A stretch of DNA of 64,000 bases from Oceanotoga teriensis (GCF_003148465.1 NZ_QGGI01000002.1:1-64000), one strand, 5' to 3'; counted from the first letter of the stretch, positions 36,034-44,216 are shown. Program-made: numbers and translations. Notes: generated by a model from the letters alone, not told the origin.

Positions 36034-36063
36034 ATTATACCACATATAAGCACTTTTTCACAA
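36034..36063 (-). promoter_or_regulatory. Promoter for leuS-rex
   Basis: On the minus strand TTGTGA (36063-36058) and TATAAT (36039-36034) have an 18-base spacer. The TTGTGA also resembles one half of a Rex operator, but the matching half TCACAA is not at the expected distance, so I do not claim autoregulation. Confidence 0.6.
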
Positions 36064-36066
36064 TTA

Positions 36067-36678
36067 CTAATTACCTGTTATTGTGGGTATATATAAGTTA
36101 AGATCTTTAGATATGTTTTGAATATTTATATCTGGATGTTTTAAAAGTCTTGATTGTCCAGGTTCTTGTATTAAAAAAAATACTTTTGATGGGTCTCCGC
36201 TTTTAAATGAGCTATTATAAGGGATTATATAGGTATAATCTGTTTTTATATTTGGAGATTTAAAAAAATAAAATTTATAAGGGTTTAAACCTGGTGTTAA
36301 ATTACCTTGAAACAAATATTTTCCATTATTATCTTTGAAAGAACTCCAAACATCTTTTGAACCTATTATATATATTTGAATATATCCAGTTCTATCTTCT
36401 GATTGCAATTGAGTCAATATTTTATCTAAATCATCCATTTGTTTTTTTAAAAGACTATTAGAAACTATATATTTTTCTACTAAACCATTGGGTTTAAAAT
36501 AAGAGTTCATTTGATTTATATCTTTTTCTAATTGAGAATTTTTTTGATTTAATTCATTTGATAATCTGTTTATTTGTTTTTGAGAGTAATTTTTAAAATT
36601 AACCATTCTTATTTCCGTAATTATAGACAAGATTAATGCTAAAACACTTATAAAAATAAGAATTATTTTTGATTTCAT
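36067..36678 (-). CDS. Membrane-anchored coiled-coil protein of unknown function, 203 aa
   Basis: I do not recognise this protein. It has an N-terminal membrane anchor (about residues 4-22), a coiled-coil-like stretch rich in Gln, Asn and Lys (about 30-95), and a globular domain with many Tyr and Phe (about 100-200). The ATG overlaps the stop of the sigma factor gene (ATGA at 36675-36678), so the two are translationally coupled. Such pairing can mark a regulator of the sigma factor, but nothing in the sequence proves it. Confidence 0.6.
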   Translation of the reverse strand: MKSKIILIFISVLALILSIITEIRMVNFKNYSQKQINRLSNELNQKNSQLEKDINQMNSYFKPNGLVEKYIVSNSLLKKQMDDLDKILTQLQSEDRTGYIQIYIIGSKDVWSSFKDNNGKYLFQGNLTPGLNPYKFYFFKSPNIKTDYTYIIPYNSSFKSGDPSKVFFLIQEPGQSRLLKHPDINIQNISKDLNLYIPTITGN

Positions 36679-37307
36679 TCTTCACCTCCAATAAAAAACA
36701 TCAAATTTTGATACAAATCTTTTTTTGTTTGCAAAATTTTTTTTAATTTTTGTATAGTATTATCAACTTTTTTTTGTTTTACAATTAATTTTTTTGAAAT
36801 TTCTTTATAAGAAAAACCATCAAACCATAAATTTACTATATCTGTTTCATCTTCATTTAATTCTATTAAAGCACTGTCTATTACATAATTTAATAAGAGA
36901 TTTTTAGTTTGATTCTCTGGATCTTTTAAATAATATTCAAATCCTTCATTAAAATCATCATAAGTATTTTCTATGCTTATAGCTTCTGTAAGCACTTTGT
37001 TTTTTTGTCTATTTAAATAAGTAACAAAAGATTTAACTTCAGAGGATATATTTAAATAAGCAAAAGTTGAAAATTTAGAATTTGAATTTTCATCATAATT
37101 AAATACAGCTTGCATTAATCCTACAAAACCAATTTGTACAAAATCTTCAAAATCAGCCCATGCGCCATAATACTTAGAAACAACAGATTTAATCATTGGT
37201 TCGAATTTTTCCAAAATTATCCCCATCGCTTCTTTATCTCCTACTTGAGATAATTTCACAAGACGATTAGTATTCAATCTTCTGAGAATATAAATATTTC
37301 TATTCAT
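36675..37307 (-). CDS. SigH-like RNA polymerase sigma factor, 210 aa
   Basis: This is a sigma-70 family factor lacking regions 1 and most of 3. Region 2 is visible around FEDFVQIGFVGLMQAVFNYD (about 52-71), with KFSTFAYLNI as the melting and -10 segment. Region 4 with a helix-turn-helix lies near 160-190 (GFSYKEISKKL). The size and the QIGFVGLMQA motif resemble Bacillus SigH. ATG at 37307 is chosen over a TTG nine bases upstream. The following coupled gene encodes a membrane-anchored protein. The regulon is unknown. Confidence 0.8.
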   Translation of the reverse strand: MNRNIYILRRLNTNRLVKLSQVGDKEAMGIILEKFEPMIKSVVSKYYGAWADFEDFVQIGFVGLMQAVFNYDENSNSKFSTFAYLNISSEVKSFVTYLNRQKNKVLTEAISIENTYDDFNEGFEYYLKDPENQTKNLLLNYVIDSALIELNEDETDIVNLWFDGFSYKEISKKLIVKQKKVDNTIQKLKKILQTKKDLYQNLMFFIGGEE

Positions 37308-37398
37308 GATTTTCAAGCCCCTAATAATAATTTAATTTAAATTAATAATATTTTATCATTTTTTTATTATAAAATTAAATATTAAAACATAAATATAA

Positions 37399-37424
37399 GA
37401 AAAAATCCCCTATAAAAGGGGATT
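37399..37424 (-). terminator. Terminator of the tRNA operon
   Basis: The seven-bp stem AATCCCC (37404-37410) pairs with GGGGATT (37418-37424). On the minus strand a T-rich tail (TTTTTTCTT) follows. It lies directly after tRNA-Gly. Confidence 0.85.
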
Positions 37425-37425
37425 A

Positions 37426-37500
37426 TGGAGCGGAAAACGGGATTTGAACCCGCGACCCCTTGCTTGGCAAGCAAGTGCTCTACCGCTGAGCTATTTCCGC
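37426..37500 (-). tRNA. tRNA-Gly (anticodon GCC)
   Basis: A complete 75-base tRNA. The acceptor arm GCGGAAA pairs with TTTCCGC, with discriminator T and encoded CCA. The anticodon loop is TTGCCAA between CTTGC and GCAAG arms, and the T arm contains GGTTCAAATCC. It is the second gene of a two-tRNA operon, three bases after tRNA-Thr. Confidence 0.95.
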
Positions 37501-37503
37501 ATA

Positions 37504-37580
37504 TGGAGCAGGAGATGAGACTTGAACTCACGACCTCCGCCTTACCAAGGCGGCGCTCTACCGACTGTAGCTACTCCTGC
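37504..37580 (-). tRNA. tRNA-Thr (anticodon GGT)
   Basis: A 77-base tRNA. The acceptor arm GCAGGAG pairs with CTCCTGC and CCA is encoded. The anticodon loop TTGGTAA between CCGCC and GGCGG gives GGT, reading ACC and ACT. The T arm contains GTTCAAGTC. The D arm reads TAGCTACAGTCGGTAGAGC, one base longer than the usual TAGCTCAGTCGGTAGAGC, so an extra A sits in the 5' side of the D stem. Confidence 0.93.
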
Positions 37581-37593
37581 TTAAACCAAAGAT

Positions 37594-37622
37594 ATTATAC
37601 TATAAGTTTTATCTTTAGTCAA
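37594..37622 (-). promoter_or_regulatory. Promoter of the tRNA-Thr/tRNA-Gly operon
   Basis: On the minus strand TTGACT (37622-37617), a 17-base spacer and TATAAT (37599-37594) lie 13 bases before the tRNA-Thr 5' end. This is a near-consensus housekeeping promoter. Confidence 0.82.
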
Positions 37623-37652
37623 GATTTTAAATAAAGTATCATAAAATTTTAA

Positions 37653-37676
37653 AATGTGAGTCTATCGACTCACATT
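37653..37676 (-). terminator. Terminator after pduL
   Basis: The ten-bp stem AATGTGAGTC (37653-37662) pairs with GACTCACATT (37667-37676) around the loop TATC. It overlaps the pduL stop by two bases. T-rich sequence follows on the minus strand. Confidence 0.8.
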
Positions 37677-38265
37677 AAAATTCTTCAATAATATATATTA
37701 AATCATTATTTCTTAACAATGCGGCATTTGCTTCATCGGTGTCGACATGAAATTCTAAAGCATATTTATCACTTACTCTGATTAAAACATCTTGAAATAT
37801 TAAATTTCTTCCATCTGTTTTTGATAAAACAGATACAATATCTTTATCTTTTAAGTTATAGAAAGCTGCATCATCAGTATGCATATGTATATGTCTTTTT
37901 GCTAATATTACACCTTCTTTAATTTCTACTTCGCCTTTAGGTCCTACTATTTTTATACCTTCAGATCCAGAAATATCTCCTGAATCTCTTACTGGAGGAT
38001 TAACACCCAATTTAAACGCATCTGTTTTTGATACTTCTAATTGAGTATCTTTTCTAACAGGTCCTAAAACTCTCACTCTTGGAATAGTTCCTTTTGGACC
38101 TACTATATCTACTACTTCATCTGCGGCATATTGTCCAGGTTGACCTAAGTCTTTAATTGGGGTTAATTCATAACCATCACCAAATAAAATATCTAAGTCT
38201 TTTCTTGACAAATGAATATGTTTATTTGATACTCCAACTTTTATACCTTTTTCTTTTAATTTCAA
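37675..38265 (-). CDS. pduL: PduL-type phosphate acyltransferase, 196 aa
   Basis: PduL-type phosphotransacylases convert acyl-CoA and phosphate to acyl-phosphate; here probably acetyl-CoA to acetyl-phosphate in fermentation. Zinc-binding and catalytic motifs are visible: VSNKHIHLSRKDL near residue 12, GQYAADE near 44, the ILAKRHIHMHTDDA His cluster near 121 and FHVDTDEANAA near 172. The length is typical. No microcompartment targeting peptide is present at the N terminus, and no shell genes are near, so it is a cytosolic housekeeping form. The start is a TTG behind GGAGGTG. Confidence 0.9.
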   Translation of the reverse strand: MKLKEKGIKVGVSNKHIHLSRKDLDILFGDGYELTPIKDLGQPGQYAADEVVDIVGPKGTIPRVRVLGPVRKDTQLEVSKTDAFKLGVNPPVRDSGDISGSEGIKIVGPKGEVEIKEGVILAKRHIHMHTDDAAFYNLKDKDIVSVLSKTDGRNLIFQDVLIRVSDKYALEFHVDTDEANAALLRNNDLIYIIEEF

Positions 38266-38287
38266 TTTTTACACCTCCGTAAAAAAA

Positions 38288-39394
38288 TTATATTTTTGGT
38301 TTTATCATAGATTTTCTTATAATATAGCTCATTTTTTCTGGTATAAATAGTTTAATATTTAATGGCCCTCTTTTTACAGAAACCCATCCCAATCCGGGTA
38401 ATGAAAGATCATAACCTTCTTTTATATTTAATTCATATTCATTAAATTTGAGTTTTTTATAATCAAATTCTTCATTATATGGTGGGAAGGCGACTTTCCT
38501 ATTTTTTAAAATATCTTCAACTTTTTCTTCTTTTGTTATATGAATACCTATATTTTGAGACATAAATATAGAAAATATAGGTCTTAAATCATAATCTCCA
38601 TGTTCAAGTATTTTAAAATAAGCCAATCCACTTAAAAAAACATATTTATCAGGATCTGCTTTTAATGTTTGTATAGTTATTTCTTTATTTGGAATCATTT
38701 TAACTTGTGAATGTATATCTAAAATATCACAAAATCTATCATTTGGTTCAATTCCAGGAGTATCATATATTTCAATGTTACTTTGATCTAATTTAGTTTT
38801 AATTACATTTAATGTTGTTCCAGGATAAGAACTTACAGTTATATCTTTATTTATAAGTTTATTCAATAAAGAAGATTTTCCAACATTAGTGACACCCATA
38901 ATTAAAACTTTTTCTTTTTCTGTCATAGTTATTAATTTTCTAACACGTTGTAAACCAAAACCTTTTTTAGAAGAAACCATTCTGATATTATCTTTTTTAA
39001 TATTTAGATATTTTCTAACTTTTTTAAATAACCATTCTTTAATTTCTGAAAGTGCAGAACTTTTTGGAAGTAAATCTATTTTATTTACAATTAAAATAAC
39101 ATTTTTATTTTTTAACTTTTCAGCTAAATCTTTTCTAAAAGTACCATCAAAATCTATTATATCAATTACCCATATAACAGTTTTGAAGTCTTTTAAAACT
39201 TTGTCGAGTTGTGGATAGAAATCAGAATTTATATCTAAAGGCATTAATTGATTATAATTTTTTAATTTGAAACATCTTTGACATAGTATTTTTTCATTAT
39301 TTATTATTTTTTCGTCTAGTACATTTTGTGGCAAATAACCACTTTTATTTTCATCTATAGATTGAATTTTTATGCCACAACCTTCACATTTCAT
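38288..39394 (-). CDS. yqeH: Ribosome biogenesis GTPase YqeH, 368 aa
   Basis: This circularly permuted GTPase functions in 30S assembly. The N-terminal zinc finger has CEGCG and CQRC near residues 3-6 and 38-41. G-motifs are in permuted order: NKIDLLP (G4) near 105, then the P-loop GVTNVGKSSLLNKL near 166 and DTPGIEP (G3) near 212. The C-terminal domain is as in the family. The ATG overlaps the TGA of the yqeG-like gene. The order yqeG-yqeH is the conserved one known from Firmicutes. Confidence 0.9.
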   Translation of the reverse strand: MKCEGCGIKIQSIDENKSGYLPQNVLDEKIINNEKILCQRCFKLKNYNQLMPLDINSDFYPQLDKVLKDFKTVIWVIDIIDFDGTFRKDLAEKLKNKNVILIVNKIDLLPKSSALSEIKEWLFKKVRKYLNIKKDNIRMVSSKKGFGLQRVRKLITMTEKEKVLIMGVTNVGKSSLLNKLINKDITVSSYPGTTLNVIKTKLDQSNIEIYDTPGIEPNDRFCDILDIHSQVKMIPNKEITIQTLKADPDKYVFLSGLAYFKILEHGDYDLRPIFSIFMSQNIGIHITKEEKVEDILKNRKVAFPPYNEEFDYKKLKFNEYELNIKEGYDLSLPGLGWVSVKRGPLNIKLFIPEKMSYIIRKSMIKPKI

Positions 39395-40464
39395 ATTTCA
39401 TCCTCTCCTTTAAAAAGAGTTGGTTTTTTTCGCATCATTTTTATGCTCAATTTTTCAAAATTTCTTATAAATTTTGTCCATTTACCTTCTTTTTTACTTA
39501 TTGGATTTACTTTTATGGTATAAAATCCTGATGAATTACCTGCTGTAATATCAGTAAAAAGTTGGTCTCCAATCAAAACACATTCTCTTGGTTTATATCC
39601 AAGTAATTTGACCTTTTTTTTGAGTTTAAAATTAAAAGGCTTTAAAGAAAGAGTTTGAATTTTTATATCAAATTCAGATATTTCAGATTTAACAGAATCA
39701 AATCTACTATCCCTTCCATTTGTAGCTATAAGGATTTCAAACCCCATTCCTTTTAGTTTAGCAAATAAATCTTTTGATTTTGAATTTAAGTTTTTTGAAT
39801 GCCAAGCAACTAAAGTGTTATCAAAATCAAAAATTATAAGTTTATGATTTGTCTTTTTTAAATGATCATAATCGATTCCAAAAATATTATCTTTAAATTC
39901 ATTAGGTACAGCTAAATCCATCAATCTAAAAAACCACCCTATCGTATAAAAGAATATGAAATATACAAATTTTGAAAAATTTGCCATGAATTTTTTAAAT
40001 TTACTGTCTATCTGGTAAGTATATGGATTTATAAGAATAGTATATAAACCAAGTTTATTACCAGCGAAGACATCAGTTATAAATAGATCTCCGATCATCA
40101 TTGTTTTGGAGTTTTGTGAATTTAAAATATTTAGAACATCTTTGAGTTTTTTTATGCCGGGTTTTTTCATATTTGAAAAAACTCTAACTTTGCCTTTTGT
40201 TCTTTCTTCAATATGTATAGCCCGTTCTTTTTTTGCATTTGTAACAATTGCTACTTTAAAACCATCATCTAAAAGACGCTCGAAAAGTTCGAGCGTCTTA
40301 TTCGTGATTTTTTTTTCTTTCCATACAGTTACTGTAAAATCATAATCGAATAAAATAGTAGTTATACCCCATTTTTTCATTTTTTTATAATCTATTGAAT
40401 ATATATCTGGTTTATGCTCTCGAGGTATTGGTATATATTTAAACAACCCCGTTGTGTGGCTCAA
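39391..40464 (-). CDS. Tandem-duplicated YqeG-type HAD phosphatase, 357 aa
   Basis: Two consecutive copies of the YqeG HAD-IIIA domain are fused. Copy 1 (about residues 1-165) has the nucleophile motif LFDYDFTVTVW and MIGDLFITDVFAGNKLGLYT. Copy 2 (about 185-345) has IFDFDNTLVAW and LIGDQLFTDITAGNSSGFYT. Both keep the DxDxT motif and the C-terminal GDxxxTD, so both may be active. YqeG is normally a single domain of about 170 residues. The start is uncertain: a TTG at 40464 lies nine bases after GGAGG, and TTGs at 40473 and 40446 are also in frame. It overlaps the gene before it. Confidence 0.8.
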   Translation of the reverse strand: MSHTTGLFKYIPIPREHKPDIYSIDYKKMKKWGITTILFDYDFTVTVWKEKKITNKTLELFERLLDDGFKVAIVTNAKKERAIHIEERTKGKVRVFSNMKKPGIKKLKDVLNILNSQNSKTMMIGDLFITDVFAGNKLGLYTILINPYTYQIDSKFKKFMANFSKFVYFIFFYTIGWFFRLMDLAVPNEFKDNIFGIDYDHLKKTNHKLIIFDFDNTLVAWHSKNLNSKSKDLFAKLKGMGFEILIATNGRDSRFDSVKSEISEFDIKIQTLSLKPFNFKLKKKVKLLGYKPRECVLIGDQLFTDITAGNSSGFYTIKVNPISKKEGKWTKFIRNFEKLSIKMMRKKPTLFKGEDEI

Positions 40465-40705
40465 CTTTAACAACCTCCATGTGAAAGGCTTGAGTTTTAA
40501 GAGAGTCTATAAGGGTTAAAGAATCGTTCAAAAAATATGAAGGAACTATTATTTTTAAATATCCATTTTCTTGCCTATTCCTTATATTCATCATATGTGG
40601 TTCCGCTTCAAGAAGATAAGTTATTAAATGGATATCATTTTTATCCACATCTATAAATATATCATATTCTTGAAAATTATCATCTTCATTAATATTTTTA
40701 TGCAT
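40439..40705 (-). CDS. DUF4911-like small protein, 88 aa
   Basis: This is a small soluble protein with an alternating strand-helix pattern. The core DIHLITYLLEAEPHMMNIR, followed by NGYLKIIVPSYF, resembles DUF4911, whose function is unknown. The match is from memory and weak. A GGAGG-like site precedes the ATG. The last 26 bases overlap the yqeG-like gene in another frame, so the genes are coupled and probably belong to the ribosome-assembly unit with yqeH. Confidence 0.5.
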   Translation of the reverse strand: MHKNINEDDNFQEYDIFIDVDKNDIHLITYLLEAEPHMMNIRNRQENGYLKIIVPSYFLNDSLTLIDSLKTQAFHMEVVKVEPHNGVV

Positions 40706-40794
40706 TATTTCCTCCCAATTACATTACTTTATTTAATTATAAATGAAAAACTTTAAAATACTTAAAATAAAGATTTACAATATCAAGTTAATAA

Positions 40795-42081
40795 TTATAA
40801 AATTTTTGCAGAATAAGAAGCTAATTTAGATCTTTCTCCTTTTTTCATTATTATATTACTTGAAATATCTATATATTTAAATTTAGAAGCTGCATAAACT
40901 AATCCATTAGAAGATTCATCAAGATAAGGATTATCTATTTGATAAGGGTCTCCTGTAAGAACTATTTTTGTATTTTCGCCGACTCTCGTTAAAATGGTTT
41001 TTACTTCTGCTGGAGTTAAATTTTGAGCTTCGTCTATTATGATATATTGATTTGGTATAGAACGACCTCTTATATATGACAAAACTTCTATTTCTATTAG
41101 CTGTTTTTTTGTTAAATATTCTTCTGGAGATTTTCCTTTTCCAGAAAAAAGATAATCCATATTATCATAAATTGGTTGTAACCAAGGTTTCATTTTTTCT
41201 TCTATGCTTCCAGGTAAATAACCTATATCTTTCCCCATGGGTATTACAGGTTTTGAGATCAATAATTTGCTATATTTTTTTAATTCTAAAGTCATAAAGA
41301 TTCCTGCAGCAAGTGCCAGAAGTGTTTTTCCAGTACCAGCCATGCCTATTAATGTTACAAAAGGAATAGAATCATCTAATAAAGCATCTAAAGCAAATAA
41401 CTGTTCTATATTTCTTGGTTTAATGTTTAAAATTTCGGTATTAAAAGTTATATTTATTTTTTCAAAATTACTTTTTTCAGCATTTAATTTGTAATTATTA
41501 TTTTGAGTTTCTAAATAAATATTGGGATATATTTCATCTTTGTTCAAAGATGCTTGAGATAAATTAAATGTATCAGAATTTAAATCCAAATCTTTCTTAG
41601 AAATATATCCATCATACATAAATTTCATATCAATTTTATCATTTAAATAATCTTCGCTTTTTATTCCAATGGATTCTGATTTAATTCTTAAATTTAAATC
41701 TTTACTCACAAAAATAGTTTCAATATCTTTAATAGAATTTTTTAAATTTAAAGCATAATATATTATAAAATCATCTTTTGAATTTCCTAAAAAATCAGGT
41801 ATACTTGCTTTTAAATCTTTAGAAGTGAGAGCCAGAATCTTTAAAATTCCACCATTTTTTAGTTTAATACCTTTTTGTAAATTGCCTTCTTTTCTAATAT
41901 TATCTAAGATTCTATTAACCTCTCTTGCAGATTTTGCTACTTTATCATTTCGATTTTTTAATCCATCGATTTCTTCGAGTACAGGAAAAGGAATTATAAC
42001 ATTATTATCTTCAAACTTGTAAATAGATTCTGGATCATGAATTAAAACATTAGTATCTAATACATAGTTCTTTTTCATATT
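40795..42081 (-). CDS. PIN domain-PhoH ATPase, 428 aa
   Basis: This fusion of an N-terminal PIN ribonuclease domain and a C-terminal PhoH ATPase is as in YlaK-type proteins, proposed to act on RNA as a helicase-nuclease. The PIN acidic residues are in YVLDTNVLIHDP near residue 4 and PFPVLEEIDGLK near 32. The PhoH Walker A is IGMAGTGKTLLALAAG near 244, and Walker B is YIIIDEAQNLTPAE near 345. ATG at 42081 behind GGAGGG is chosen over an ATG 15 bases earlier. The gene stands alone, 90 bases before the DUF4911 gene. Confidence 0.88.
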   Translation of the reverse strand, partial: NMKKNYVLDTNVLIHDPESIYKFEDNNVIIPFPVLEEIDGLKNRNDKVAKSAREVNRILDNIRKEGNLQKGIKLKNGGILKILALTSKDLKASIPDFLGNSKDDFIIYYALNLKNSIKDIETIFVSKDLNLRIKSESIGIKSEDYLNDKIDMKFMYDGYISKKDLDLNSDTFNLSQASLNKDEIYPNIYLETQNNNYKLNAEKSNFEKINITFNTEILNIKPRNIEQLFALDALLDDSIPFVTLIGMAGTGKTLLALAAGIFMTLELKKYSKLLISKPVIPMGKDIGYLPGSIEEKMKPWLQPIYDNMDYLFSGKGKSPEEYLTKKQLIEIEVLSYIRGRSIPNQYIIIDEAQNLTPAEVKTILTRVGENTKIVLTGDPYQIDNPYLDESSNGLVYAASKFKYIDISSNIIMKKGERSKLASYSAKIL

Positions 42082-42572
42082 ATTCCCTCCATCCATAATG
42101 TGATTTTATAGTATTTGATTAGAAATACAATATTTAATAATTGTAAAATTATTATAATATAAAAAAATATAAATTATAAAAAAATATAATTAATTTGGAT
42201 AATGTTGTTTTAATGTTTCAAACAATAATTTGAATTTAAGTTTTTAAAAATTATTTATTAATAAAGTGATATTTGATTTTATTTGTTGTTTAATTTATGA
42301 TAAGGGTTTATAAAATTATATCATATATATAATCAAATGAAGATTAAAAGTATTTTTGTCAATATTAATACAAATAGTAATTAGTAATTATGAATGTGCA
42401 AATATTAACAATATTATTTATTATTAATTATGTAAAAGAAGATAATTTTTCAACTTAATCAAAAATTATCTTCAATTTTTGATAATATTAGTTTAATTCA
42501 CACAATTGAAATTAAAGTTTTTTTGTTGTAATATTTATATGAAAAAAATTTCACAGTTTGAGGAGTGGTTTT
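42082..42572 (+). other. Long intergenic region with an isolated hairpin and a palindrome
   Basis: About 490 bases of extremely AT-rich sequence separate divergent phoH and aminotransferase genes. I found no convincing gene. A perfect 13-bp hairpin, GAAGATAATTTTT (42438-42450) with AAAAATTATCTTC (42461-42473), is followed by ATTTTT and looks like an intrinsic terminator although no gene precedes it on the plus strand. TTCAAA-CAATAA-TTTGAA (42217-42234) is a short operator-like inverted repeat. GAGGAG precedes the aminotransferase ATG at 42573. The region may hold a small untranslated RNA. Confidence 0.4.
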
Positions 42573-43778
42573 ATGAATTTTTCAAAGAGAGTATTAAATA
42601 TGCAGGAATCTCCAATTAGAAAATTAATACCGTATTCAGATGAAGCAAAACAAAAAGGAAAAAAAGTTTATCATCTCAATATAGGTCAACCTGATTTAAA
42701 AACACCTGAGGCTTTTTTTGATGCAATAAAAGATAAAACTGAAAAAAATGATATTGTTTCATATTCTCATTCAGCAGGTTTAATGGAGCTAAGAGAAGCT
42801 TTTTCTGATTATTACAAGAAATGGAATATACCTTTAGAAAAAGAAGAAATAATAATAACTACGGGTGGAAGTGAAGCAATAATTTTTGCACTTGGAAGTG
42901 TTGCAGACCCTGGAGATGAAATAATAGTAATAGAACCTTTTTATGCAAATTATAGAGGTTTTTCAGAAATGTTAAATCTTAAACTTGTGCCAGTAAGGGC
43001 AACTCCAGAAACGGGATATGCTGTTCCTAATAAAGAAATGTTTGAAAATGTAATAACTAAAAATACTAAAGCTATAATATTTTCAAATCCATCAAATCCA
43101 ACTGGAGCTGTTTATACTAAAGAAGAGATTTCTATTATTAATGAAATTGCAAAGGAACATGATTTATATATAATATCTGATGAAGTTTATAAAGAATTTA
43201 CATTTGATGGAAAAAAACATATTTCTATAATGAATTTTGATGATTATGACAAATATATAATTGTAGATAGCATATCAAAAAGATATTCTGCTTGTGGAGC
43301 AAGAATAGGTGTTTTTGCAACTAAAAATAAAAAACTTTATTCACAAGCTATGAAATTTGCACAATCTAGGTTATGTTCACCTTTAATTGCTCAGTATGGT
43401 ACAATAGGATTATTAAAAAATGTAAATGATAAATATATGGAAGATATGATAAATGAATATACGCAAAGAAGAGATATAGTTTATGAAGAACTCTCAAAAA
43501 TAGAAGGTGCAGTTTTTAAGAAACCTCATGGTTCTTTTTATGTATCAGTTGAATTACCTATAGACGATTCTGAAAAATTTATAAAATGGATGTTAAAAGA
43601 TTTTGATATAGATGGAGAAACTGTTATGGTTGCTCCTTTAGATGGATTTTATAATACTGAAGGAGCAGGAAAAAAAGAAATAAGAATAGCATATGTTCTT
43701 GAAAAAGAAAAGTTAAAAAAAGCATGTTATATATTAAAAGAAGGAGTAAATGAATATAATAAAATATATGTAAAATAA
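42573..43778 (+). CDS. Class I/II pyridoxal-phosphate aminotransferase, aspartate type, 401 aa
   Basis: This fold-type I aminotransferase is of the AspB group. Typical motifs are LNIGQPDLKTPEAFFDAI near residue 33, the PLP phosphate-binding TTGGSEAIIFALGS near 96, FSNPSNPTGAVYTKEE near 168, DEVYKEF near 203 and the PLP lysine in VDSISKRYSACGARIG near 228. The length is normal. ATG at 42573 is chosen because GAGGAGTGG lies just before it. The amino-acid substrate is not fixed by sequence; aspartate is the family default. Monocistronic. Confidence 0.88.
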   Translation: MNFSKRVLNMQESPIRKLIPYSDEAKQKGKKVYHLNIGQPDLKTPEAFFDAIKDKTEKNDIVSYSHSAGLMELREAFSDYYKKWNIPLEKEEIIITTGGSEAIIFALGSVADPGDEIIVIEPFYANYRGFSEMLNLKLVPVRATPETGYAVPNKEMFENVITKNTKAIIFSNPSNPTGAVYTKEEISIINEIAKEHDLYIISDEVYKEFTFDGKKHISIMNFDDYDKYIIVDSISKRYSACGARIGVFATKNKKLYSQAMKFAQSRLCSPLIAQYGTIGLLKNVNDKYMEDMINEYTQRRDIVYEELSKIEGAVFKKPHGSFYVSVELPIDDSEKFIKWMLKDFDIDGETVMVAPLDGFYNTEGAGKKEIRIAYVLEKEKLKKACYILKEGVNEYNKIYVK

Positions 43779-43804
43779 AAAATTGGAGTTTAACTCCAAT
43801 TTTT
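43777..43804. terminator. Bidirectional terminator after the aminotransferase gene
   Basis: The near-perfect palindrome AAAAATTGGAGTT/AACTCCAATTTTT has A and T tails on either side. It lies between the aminotransferase stop and the convergent RsbW-like gene. Confidence 0.85.
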
Positions 43805-44202
43805 TATTTATATGATTCTTCTTTTATTAATACTCTTATATAATTTTTACCATCTTTATGTTCATATTCAAAATTATCCACTAAATTTTTTATTATAAAT
43901 AACCCTAAACCATTACCATTTTTTAAACAATTGTTTATTTGAAAATCGCCATCTTCAAATTTTAAAAAATTATCTGGAATTTTTTCTCCAACATTTTCAA
44001 ACTCAAGCAAATATCTATTTCCCTCACATACTAATCGTGCTTTACCATCAAAACCATGTTTGAAGGTATTACTTCCGAGTTCATTAAGAGTTAAATCTAA
44101 TATAAAATAAACATTATGAGAAATATTTGATATGTTTTTTTTTAATTTTTTCAAATTAATATTGATATCTTGCTTTGATTTAAAATCTAATGATAAATCC
44201 AT
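43804..44202 (-). CDS. RsbW-like GHKL ATPase (anti-sigma factor/serine kinase type), 132 aa
   Basis: This stand-alone histidine-kinase-like ATPase domain is of the RsbW/SpoIIAB kind. The N box is LTLNELGSNTFKHGF near residues 37-51. The G-box region is NGNGLGLFIIKNLVDNF near 96-112. The G1 box is weak. Such proteins usually inhibit a sigma factor or phosphorylate an anti-sigma antagonist, but no STAS partner gene is adjacent. A DUF5693 membrane protein gene precedes it by 14 bases on the minus strand. Partner and role are unknown. Confidence 0.75.
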   Translation of the reverse strand: MDLSLDFKSKQDININLKKLKKNISNISHNVYFILDLTLNELGSNTFKHGFDGKARLVCEGNRYLLEFENVGEKIPDNFLKFEDGDFQINNCLKNGNGLGLFIIKNLVDNFEYEHKDGKNYIRVLIKEESYK

Positions 44203-44216
44203 AATATTATCCCCCG

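Noticed and set aside
36034-36063. Rex operator in the leuS-rex promoter
   Set aside because: Only one half-site (TTGTGA) is present; the inverted partner is missing at the right spacing.
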